This document shows positions 32,451 to 39,433 of a stretch of DNA of 64,000 bases, piece after piece. Positions within the stretch are counted from its first letter, which is position 1. Every line of letters begins with the position of its first letter. The notes beneath the pieces are model-generated. The model ran no database searches. It saw nothing but the letters and a program-made list of their open reading frames with translations, and was not told the origin of the DNA. Origin of the DNA: Verrucomicrobiota bacterium. GTDB taxonomy: Bacteria; Verrucomicrobiota; Verrucomicrobiia; CAIQCK01. The DNA is taken from NCBI GenBank assembly GCA_026397915.1, contig JAPLTX010000021.1, forward strand, positions 124,001 to 188,000, given 5' to 3'. The translations under genes and the position numbers were made by a program.

Positions 32451-35291
32451 TTACTGTCCGTTCGGCTCGCGATAAGCGCGAACCTCAAACACGCGCGCGG
32501 AATCGTCGCCGTTGGTTTCCTCCACCGTCAGCCGGAGCTTTAAGGCGGTGACGGGCGGGAAACGATGGATGCGGTGGCGGAGGAAGTTGTTCTTCACCGC
32601 GAGCAGTTCAGTCCACGACTTACCGTTGAAATATGAGAGCCGGTAGTCCTTCACGCACTCCGCCACCATCGGGCCTTCTGGGAAGCGATGATTGAGGTTG
32701 GTGTCGAAGGTCAACTGGACCGTGTTTATCTCGACCGGCTTGCGGAAATCCAGTTCGAGCCATTGCGGCATCGGCTGTTGCGGGTCGGAGGCCCAGAGGT
32801 GGCTCGCCGTGCCGACGATGCGCGAGACACCATCAATCACGTTTTCCGGCCGATGGTCGGTTGCGAAGCGCAGTGGCGGGTCGGTGAACATCGCGTAGTG
32901 CTGGCCTTTCACGACCGTCCACGGACGCGCGCCGCCGCCGTAAGCGCGACAGTTCTCCGGCAGGCTGTCGGCGAGTGACCACGATATGCCCGCCGTTCTT
33001 GGCAGCCAGACCCAGAGGTAGGGCTGCTCGACGGCGCAGTCGAATTTGAATTCGACGAACGCCGTGCGGCGGGCGGGCACTCGCGCAGTGGCGACGGCGA
33101 GGTCGTTGGTCGAGGAGAAATCACCGAGCGATGCGCCGCCGCGCAGGTGCAGCGTCAGGTCGGCGGGCTTCTCGAGTTGCGAGGACAAACGCAGATGAAC
33201 CGAGCGCAGCCGCGGATTCAAGCCGCGCGGGAACATCGTAGCGCGCGGCATCGCCAGTTCGTGAGAATCGGCTCCCCTCAATCGAGCGACTTTCGCCTGC
33301 TCGCGCCCAACCTCGTTGAACGTCTTCGTGCTCGACGCCGTCACCGTCGCGCCTCGCGCGAGGTCGGCGGGGTCTTCGTTCTTCAACTCCGGGATGTATT
33401 GGTCGTGCTTGAGCAGCGTCTGCTGCAACTCGGCGATGTGGCGCTGGCCGAGTTCGCGCGGCGTGACACTGTGGCGGATGCCCAACGCGGCGGCGGTGCC
33501 GGCGGCTTGGCCGAGCGTCGCCAGCGTCGCCTGCACGCGCACCGTGCCGAGCGCGATGTGCGTCACGCTCATGTGGCGGCCGGCGAAAAGCAGGTTGGCG
33601 ATGTTGACCGAGTAGAGGCAGCGGAACGGGATGCTGTAAATCGGCACGTGCGGGTCGCAGTAATAGGGTCCTTCCTTGCCCGAGTAGATGCCTTTCGGAT
33701 GATGCACGTCGAGGCTCCAGCCGCCGTAGGAAATGCGGTCGGGAAACATCACGCCGTTCTGCGGGTCCTGCTGCTTGAGGATGTAGTCGCCAACGAGCCG
33801 GCGCGTTTCGCGCTTGGCGTTCATGTGCGGCACGTAGGCGAGCGCGTAGTTGTGAGCGCGGTCGCGTTCTTCCCAACCGTTCTTGATGAAGCCCCAGTAG
33901 CCGAACGTGATGCGGATCAGTTCGTCGCGGGCGCGCTCGGCGTCGTAGAGATCGTCAATCTCGCCCGGATGCTCCAGCCACCATTCGCCTCCGGTGAAGC
34001 CTTTGATTCTGCGCTTGGCGAATTCCTCGGCGGGCGGCAGCTTCGCGGCCCACGCCGGCGGCGTGTATTCGACGGGCTTGCCCCGGTTCTCGGCGCGATA
34101 GGACAACGCTAGATTGCCCATGATGCAGCCGCTCATGGTGATCTTGTCGGCCTGCGGCGGCGCGAGGTCTTCCTGAAACTCGTCGCGCGACTCGCGGCCG
34201 AGCCGGAACTTCGCGCCCGCAAAGAAGCCCAGCCAGCCGTCGCCGGTGCAATCAATGAACAGCTTCGCGCTGTAGCGGCTTTCCTCCAGCGTCAGCGTGT
34301 CCACCGCGCGGACCGCAGCGATGCTGCCGGCGTCTTTCATCTCGGCGGCGACGACGCGCTTGTTGAAGAACACCGTCAGGTTCTTCTCCGCCGCCGCGAT
34401 CATCTGGAAACCCTCGCTCTGTTTCGGGAAACTGCGCCGGGCGCGGATGAGCGCCGCCTCTTCGATGATGCCGCTCTCACGGGCGTTGGCGTGCGAAACG
34501 CTCGCGCCGCACGGTGGCACGCCCAGTTCGCTGCTCGCGTTGCCGCCGAGCACGGGACGGTCCTGCACCAACGCTGTCTTCGCGCCGAGCCGCGCCGCCG
34601 CAATCGCCGCGCTGCACCCCGCCGTGCCCGCGCCAACCACGATCACATCGTAATCACCCGCTGCCTTCACCTCGCGCGACGCGCCCGTCAGCCGCACGCG
34701 CTCGCGCTGGCAGCCGTCGAGGTCTTGCGGCGGCTTGTATTGCAGGTCGCTGGTCAGGATCAGCGCATCGCACCGCCCGAAATAACCGGTGAGATCGTGC
34801 AGCGCCAGTCGCGCCGGGCCTTTTTGAAGTTCGAACTCGCCCGCTGATTCCCAAACCCAAGCTTCCGTTGCCGCCGCGCCGAAAACGTGTTTGGATTGTT
34901 GGCCGTTAACAATGACGGCGAACTTCCCCGGCGAGTGTTCCTTGATCCAGTTCTTTGCGCGGACCCAGACCCGATACGTGCCGGCCTTCGGAACCTGAAT
35001 CTCCGTCGTCGCGTCACGGATGGGCGTGCCGACGCCGCCGGCCAGCAGATACGCCGACCCCATGAGATAAACGAACTGCGTATCAAGTCGCCACTCGCCG
35101 TAGTCTTTGAAATCCTCCGCATCCACCCAGAGGAAACCACCCACAACCATCCTGACCTCGCGGGCCGGTTTGTGGAAGCGAGCGAGGTCATCGAGGCTCC
35201 CCGGCACCGGCCCGGCCTCCGCCGCGAGCGCGCCGAATGGACAGGCAGCAACCAACGCCAAGAAAAACAAGGCGAAGATGTTCTTCTTCAT
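32451..35291 (-). CDS. Secreted FAD-dependent oxidoreductase with flanking beta domains
   Basis: A 946-residue protein. The signal peptide is MKKNIFALFFLALVAACPFG. Residues 45-185 form a golvesin-like/carbohydrate-binding beta domain (YRVWVRAKNW). A Rossmann dinucleotide site follows, DYDVIVVGAGTAGCSAAIAA (about 213-232), then GGNASSELG, LFIDCTGDGWLGFFAG and LLFAGRHMSVTHIALGTVR, the standard marks of the FAD_oxidored family. The C-terminal 250 residues form a discoidin-like beta domain beginning ARGATVTASST. Members of this family are abundant in polysaccharide-degrading Planctomycetota and Verrucomicrobiota; substrates are unknown, and sugar oxidation is inference. It is the first gene of the operon that runs down to 21836. 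Confidence 0.87.
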   Translation of the reverse strand: MKKNIFALFFLALVAACPFGALAAEAGPVPGSLDDLARFHKPAREVRMVVGGFLWVDAEDFKDYGEWRLDTQFVYLMGSAYLLAGGVGTPIRDATTEIQVPKAGTYRVWVRAKNWIKEHSPGKFAVIVNGQQSKHVFGAAATEAWVWESAGEFELQKGPARLALHDLTGYFGRCDALILTSDLQYKPPQDLDGCQRERVRLTGASREVKAAGDYDVIVVGAGTAGCSAAIAAARLGAKTALVQDRPVLGGNASSELGVPPCGASVSHANARESGIIEEAALIRARRSFPKQSEGFQMIAAAEKNLTVFFNKRVVAAEMKDAGSIAAVRAVDTLTLEESRYSAKLFIDCTGDGWLGFFAGAKFRLGRESRDEFQEDLAPPQADKITMSGCIMGNLALSYRAENRGKPVEYTPPAWAAKLPPAEEFAKRRIKGFTGGEWWLEHPGEIDDLYDAERARDELIRITFGYWGFIKNGWEERDRAHNYALAYVPHMNAKRETRRLVGDYILKQQDPQNGVMFPDRISYGGWSLDVHHPKGIYSGKEGPYYCDPHVPIYSIPFRCLYSVNIANLLFAGRHMSVTHIALGTVRVQATLATLGQAAGTAAALGIRHSVTPRELGQRHIAELQQTLLKHDQYIPELKNEDPADLARGATVTASSTKTFNEVGREQAKVARLRGADSHELAMPRATMFPRGLNPRLRSVHLRLSSQLEKPADLTLHLRGGASLGDFSSTNDLAVATARVPARRTAFVEFKFDCAVEQPYLWVWLPRTAGISWSLADSLPENCRAYGGGARPWTVVKGQHYAMFTDPPLRFATDHRPENVIDGVSRIVGTASHLWASDPQQPMPQWLELDFRKPVEINTVQLTFDTNLNHRFPEGPMVAECVKDYRLSYFNGKSWTELLAVKNNFLRHRIHRFPPVTALKLRLTVEETNGDDSARVFEVRAYREPNGQ

Positions 35292-35367
35292 GGGTGGAGG
35301 TTATCTGGAACCGAAACCGCAGCGCAAGCCAATCACCAGCGATAAACATCAGTCTGCGCTCTGACAC

Positions 35368-35472
35368 TCACCGCGGATTGGCTGGGTTGAAGCCGCCTTC
35401 GAAACCTTTCCCGCCGAGGAACATGAACAGGCAGGCGCGGCGGTCGCTCTCGCCGGAGGTGTGGCGCGGAAG
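35368..35472 (-). pseudogene. Possible orphan C-terminal coding fragment
   Basis: The minus strand reads [20 protein letters not shown], then FEGGFNPANPR and a TGA stop at 35368-35370. It looks like the end of a protein, but nothing upstream continues it and I cannot name the family. It lies in a 350-bp gap beside an ilvD remnant. Low confidence. Confidence 0.25.
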
Positions 35473-35493
35473 CCCCCTTGGAACTTCTGCGTC

Positions 35494-35630
35494 AGCGGCA
35501 CCGGCGTGAGCATCGGTCATGTCAGCCCCAAGCCGAGGAAGGCGGCTCCATCGGCCTGCTCAAGGAAGGCGACCGCATCCGCATTGATTTCCCGAACCGC
35601 CGCATAGACATCGTCGTCTCCGAGGTTGAA
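35494..35630 (+). pseudogene. Remnant of dihydroxy-acid dehydratase (ilvD) C-terminus
   Basis: The plus strand reads [11 protein letters not shown], then, after a one-base loss, [20 protein letters not shown] followed by [12 protein letters not shown]. This matches the conserved end of IlvD (GHVSPEA-EGGPIGLL-DGD-I-ID-PNR). The missing base lies just after the SP codons. Only about 45 codons of a protein of about 560 residues are left, so it is a dead fragment, perhaps from a rearrangement. No ilvD gene is otherwise in the window. Confidence 0.7.
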
Positions 35631-35641
35631 CCAACATGGCC

Positions 35642-36754
35642 TCACCGCGTTGGATTTGATTTGTTCTCAATAACAGCCACTGGCCCGCGCCCATGACACA
35701 GAAGGCTGATCTTTCGGCTCATTGGATCGAAAAGACAAATTTGGTCGCGGCCAAGTTGAAAAAGGACTTTGTCCGAAGGCAAATGAAACGCGTTTCTGAC
35801 CATCCATGCGCCGAAGGGTGTCTCGTATGAGAACTTGATTGTTTCTTTCGTCTCCTTGTTCTCGGCTCTCAACCCATCTACAGGCCAGAATCCAGCCCGG
35901 AACTTCCATTTGCTATGAACGGCGTTTCCTAACGCAGGGACAGAACCGAAATTGAACCAAGTTCCATTATCGCGTAGAGAACCATCTACATCTTGCTTCG
36001 CAGTCCTTACGGCTTCGACATCCATGTTCGTCAGCAAGTCCACTAAGCGCGGTTTGTCATAGTCACTGGTTTCGAGGCGTGCCGCCAAATCCCAGTGGTT
36101 TGTATTTCCTGAACTCGGATGAACAAATAGACGATCGTTGGTATTCGTTGAATGCAATTCAAAGATTCTCTGCGTATGGCGGGCCGATGACGAGTGACTG
36201 TAAGCATTACTGAAATAGACCGCAACAGTTTCCGGCAATGAGAGGTCACTCGCTGATACAACATGCGTCTTTGTATAAAGCGAAGTCCCGCTCGCCATCC
36301 AATACCATCCAAAGAGTGGGATGTAGGAAGCTGCCTGAACAATCACGGAAGCACGCAGGCTGCGTTTCAGCCAGTCTTCAGCGCGGCGCATCAGCCATGC
36401 AATGAAAGGCCATTCGAGCAGCACAGTCATGGCATAAGTCGCAACAACGAATATCCAAAACCAGCGCCACCCGTTATTCAGGTCTATTGGCAATAAGGGG
36501 GTGATTGTGGTGAGAAAGATCCCGCCAACCCAAGCTGAGAAGTAATTCGCCAGGATCATAATCCCGATGACTTTGCCTCTCGGCACATCAAAAAGATAAC
36601 CAAGCAACGCACCCTCACACACACCGATCAACGCGTTTCCGATGGCCAAGTGAAACATTGTTGCCCACATGAGAGGGGTTCCCATGTTTGCCCACGCAGA
36701 AGACGGAAAGCAGAGGAGAATCAGCAAGCCAATTGGGAGGAATGAGCGCCTCAT
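35642..36754 (-). CDS. Membrane protein of unknown function
   Basis: A 370-residue integral membrane protein. It has a signal-anchor ([20 protein letters not shown]) and at least four further hydrophobic segments in the first 170 residues ([76 protein letters not shown]). The C-terminal half is soluble and probably extracytoplasmic. No named family is recognised. The gene is AT-richer than neighbours, which hints at recent acquisition. It stands alone between remnants and the FN3-tailed gene, with no clear operon partner. Confidence 0.72.
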   Translation of the reverse strand: MRRSFLPIGLLILLCFPSSAWANMGTPLMWATMFHLAIGNALIGVCEGALLGYLFDVPRGKVIGIMILANYFSAWVGGIFLTTITPLLPIDLNNGWRWFWIFVVATYAMTVLLEWPFIAWLMRRAEDWLKRSLRASVIVQAASYIPLFGWYWMASGTSLYTKTHVVSASDLSLPETVAVYFSNAYSHSSSARHTQRIFELHSTNTNDRLFVHPSSGNTNHWDLAARLETSDYDKPRLVDLLTNMDVEAVRTAKQDVDGSLRDNGTWFNFGSVPALGNAVHSKWKFRAGFWPVDGLRAENKETKETIKFSYETPFGAWMVRNAFHLPSDKVLFQLGRDQICLFDPMSRKISLLCHGRGPVAVIENKSNPTR

Positions 36755-36795
36755 GGGACGTGAGATTACGCTTGCTGTTATGTTTCAACAATAAG

Positions 36796-37716
36796 TTATT
36801 CAATCACCATCTCCGCTGCCTCGCTCGGTTTCGCTTCGCCGGCTTCGTTGGCGGCGATGATTTGGACGCGGACGGTCTGGCCGGCGGTGAAACCATCCAG
36901 CGTCGCGAAAAGATCGTGGACGGTGTTGCGCGGGATCGGCTCGGTATCCACGCCGACCACCTGGACGAGTGGACGGTAACGCGTGGCGCGGCGGGCGCGA
37001 CGCCAGCTCGCGCGCAGCGCGCCGGGGCCGGATTGGGTGAGGGTGACGACGCCGACCGGATCGGGGCGGGTGCGGGTAGCGGGGTGGTTCAGATGGAAGG
37101 AATTCCAGCGCGGATCATCGGCGGGCAGATACATCTTCAAGTGATCCTTCACCGCATACACCAGCCGGCGCAGTTTTTGCTTCGCGTCGTCGCGGGCTTT
37201 CAGCGACTGGCCGAGCGCTGTCGTCGTCCGCCCCAACACCGCATGCGCAGCCTGCAACGCCTTGTGACGCGCGTCGGCCTCGGCAGCGGTCACGCCGGCC
37301 GCCGTGATTTCGTGCGCCGGCTGGCTGGCGAAGTAGAGTTGGAGCGACGCGCAAAGTTCCCGCCGTTTGTTCTGTGTGCGCGGCACTTTGGTGGATTGGT
37401 CGGGGAAACCGGTCGGCTCCCAGTGCGCGCTCCAGCGTTTGCCGAGGAAGATCGTCAACACCGCCCGCGCCGCGGCGAGGAACTTCGCCGCGTCGGCGTC
37501 CGCCCGCTGGACAGCTCTCGCGGCCTCCCGGAAGGCGAGCTTCGCCTTGCCGGCCTCGCTCTCCGTCGTCACCAACCTGTCGGCAGCCGCCCGCATCTCT
37601 TTCTCGTTCGTGAGCGTGATGCCGAGCGCAGTCCCGAACTCTTTCAGTCCGCCCGCCAGTCCGATGGCCTCGGCAAAGAGGAGTTCGCGGTTTCGGGGAG
37701 TTATGTTTGCAGCCAT
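36796..37716 (-). CDS. Helical protein with C-terminal fibronectin type III-like domain
   Basis: A 306-residue protein without a signal peptide. The first 220 residues are helical (LLFAEAIGLAGGLKEFGTAL, RHKALQAAHAVLGRTTTALG). The last 85 form a fibronectin III-like domain (RASWRRARRATRYRPLVQVV then QTVRVQIIAANEAGEAKPSE). AAGGA lies 8 bases before the ATG at 37716; the longer in-frame start runs through a 10-bp tandem repeat and is rejected. From memory, proteins of this layout are frequent in Verrucomicrobiota and lack a function. Its 5' side is unusual: the 10-bp repeat and then the 42-bp array at 37805-38478 lie directly upstream. I infer that repeat array and gene may form one unit. Confidence 0.75.
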   Translation of the reverse strand: MAANITPRNRELLFAEAIGLAGGLKEFGTALGITLTNEKEMRAAADRLVTTESEAGKAKLAFREAARAVQRADADAAKFLAAARAVLTIFLGKRWSAHWEPTGFPDQSTKVPRTQNKRRELCASLQLYFASQPAHEITAAGVTAAEADARHKALQAAHAVLGRTTTALGQSLKARDDAKQKLRRLVYAVKDHLKMYLPADDPRWNSFHLNHPATRTRPDPVGVVTLTQSGPGALRASWRRARRATRYRPLVQVVGVDTEPIPRNTVHDLFATLDGFTAGQTVRVQIIAANEAGEAKPSEAAEMVIE

Positions 37717-37753
37717 GATGGTGTCCTTGGTTTCGGTGGATTTAATTGGGGAC

Positions 37754-37797
37754 CACAGATAAACACTGATAGACACAGATAGAAACAGATAGAAACA
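37754..37797. repeat. Short 10-bp tandem repeat in the FN3 gene leader
   Basis: Four consecutive units: CACAGATAAA, CACTGATAGA, CACAGATAGA, AACAGATAGA, then a partial fifth. They lie 38-81 bases upstream of the FN3-tailed gene start and would be in its 5' leader. Phrases like this are common dispersed repeats in environmental genomes. Confidence 0.8.
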
Positions 37798-37804
37798 GGG
37801 GTTT

Positions 37805-38478
37805 TCTGCTGAAAACCAGCGTTTATCTGTCGGTTTTCTATATTCCGATCCGCTGAAAAACAACACTTTTCTGCATAAATAAGCTTACCGACCACAGATG
37901 CATAATGTAGCGGTCGGTGGAAAGCAGTCAGACCTGCTGGAAACGAAATTTTTTATCGGTTTCCGCTTGGTGGACCCGTTGGAGACGAAAGATTTTGGAG
38001 GTGGAAGCTTCGGCGATCGGCTGGAGACAAGAGTTTTTGCCAGGTAGGTCGCCGGAGATCCATCGGCGGAGAAGTGTTTTGCGGATGGAGAGGCCGGACA
38101 CCGGCTGGAGGAGAATCATTTTACAGGTCATGATACTTACCGCCGATTGCTGCATTGTGCAGCAGTAGTCTGCAACTCGACTCATGCAAAAAAACTGAAT
38201 CCTTTTCCGGTTCCGCACATCCGACCTGAGAAAAACGGAAGTGTTTGACCACCTTGACGGATCCGGCACCGAAGGAAAACGAGGGGTAGGGTGGTCTCGC
38301 GGAACGTTTACCGACAAAACAAGCGAGGTTGGCAGGTGCGGAGCATCGCACGCCGGGAAGACGAGAGAGGTTTAGTGGCCTTGTGTATTGTCCGCCGACG
38401 AAACGAGAGAGGTTTTCTCAGGCTGGGCATCGGAAACCTGAAAAAGAAGGCCGATCTTACCGGGACGACACACCACCG
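37805..38478. repeat. Degenerate 42-bp tandem array with conserved and variable halves (about 15 units)
   Basis: Units repeat every 42 bases: starts at 37976, 38018, 38060, 38102, 38144, 38186 and again at 38269, 38311, 38353, 38395, 38437, with weaker units at both edges and a small slip near 38227. The first half of each is purine-rich and ends in a T run (for example CCGACGAAACGAGAGAGGTT, CGGCTGGAGACAAGAGTTTT); the second half differs in every unit. Because 42 is three times 14, short open frames with a 14-residue period appear on both strands, but none is convincing as a gene. The last unit overlaps the stop of the gene ending at 38457. No cas gene is present. The 740-bp interval holds no other gene. 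Confidence 0.8.
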
Positions 38479-39380
38479 TATATGACACTCAGGTCCACCG
38501 GCTTGCCCAGCATTTCCTTCCACTGTTTTTTCTGGGCATCCGTGAGCAGGGTCTCCAGTTTGGCTTCGAGGTCCAGACGGAGTTGCAACGCCTTGGGCCG
38601 GATCTCATCGGGGTTGGCGCCCTTGTGAATCTCTTCCATTAGCGTCTGGGTCTTCTGCTGCGTCTCTTGGGTCGGCGCCATGAATTGCTTTCGTTGCGCG
38701 TCCGTGATCTGCAGTTCCTTCATGTTCCACTCCGGCCCGAACAGCAGGTCTTTTTGCAGCTCCAACTGATGCAGGCGCGTGCGCTGCCCTTCGTTGAGGA
38801 TTTCCTTCAGCACCGCGGCCATTTTTTCATGGGTCTTCTGGTTGTATTTTCCTCGCCCGCCATTGCTCTTCTGTGAAACCTGCATGGCCTCTGGCAGCAG
38901 TGTCCGGAGGTGTTGATCCAGCTTCTCTTTCTGCTCCTGAGTCGCCTTCAGTTCCGCTTGGACCTTGGTGCGGAACAACAGGAAGGAGATGCCGATGTTG
39001 TGCGCGAGCTTCTCGCGCACCTCCTCGGTAATGTCTTGGGTGGCAGCGTGTGCACGGGCTTGTTTGGCTCGTTGCGAATGAGGCCCATCACCCACGAAGA
39101 GCAAGTTATAGGCGAAGAAGGACAGCAAAAGACCGTTGATGACCAGACCGGCGATGGCGGGAACACGAACACCGCCAACAGCGTGCCTGCGGATGCCAAT
39201 GAGCGCCGCAACACCGCAAGCTACGCCGGCAAGGATGAGGATAGGCACGGTCAACTCAACAATGACTGGCGTGCCCCTGCTAATAGCGAGCAGTAAAATG
39301 CTGATGAGGCCGATGACCCAACTGATTTTGGATGCTTGGTGTGCGAGTGATTTGGCAGCGGGTATTGTGTCGTCTTGCAT
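38457..39380 (-). CDS. Membrane protein with Spy/CpxP-like helical tail
   Basis: A 307-residue protein with three hydrophobic segments near the N-terminus (ISWVIGLISILLLAI, LTVPILILAGVACGVAALIG, AIAGLVINGLLLSFFAYNLL) and a long helical, Gln/Lys-rich C-terminal part. The tail has LQITDAQRKQFMAPTQETQ and LLTDAQKKQWKEMLGKP, the pattern of Spy/LTxxQ-type repeats. The same tail motif (DAQKKQW-EMLGKP) ends the next gene upstream, so the two share a domain and likely a role. The start at 39380 is uncertain; an ATG at 39410 is also possible. Neither has a clear ribosome binding site. The final codons overlap the last 42-bp repeat unit. Confidence 0.7.
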   Translation of the reverse strand: MQDDTIPAAKSLAHQASKISWVIGLISILLLAISRGTPVIVELTVPILILAGVACGVAALIGIRRHAVGGVRVPAIAGLVINGLLLSFFAYNLLFVGDGPHSQRAKQARAHAATQDITEEVREKLAHNIGISFLLFRTKVQAELKATQEQKEKLDQHLRTLLPEAMQVSQKSNGGRGKYNQKTHEKMAAVLKEILNEGQRTRLHQLELQKDLLFGPEWNMKELQITDAQRKQFMAPTQETQQKTQTLMEEIHKGANPDEIRPKALQLRLDLEAKLETLLTDAQKKQWKEMLGKPVDLSVIYGGVSSR

Positions 39381-39433
39381 GAGTTTGGTGGGGTGTGGAG
39401 TGCAGAACATGGTTTAAGGCAACTGGGACGCGT

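Noticed and set aside
37805..38478. CRISPR array
   Set aside because: The conserved halves are too degenerate and short, units are 42 bp, and no cas genes are near. It is reported as a novel-looking tandem array instead.
37917..38523. Several short open frames on both strands inside the 42-bp array
   Set aside because: A 42-bp period keeps frames open by chance in all phases; the frames lack starts with ribosome binding sites, break at indels, and run on both strands.
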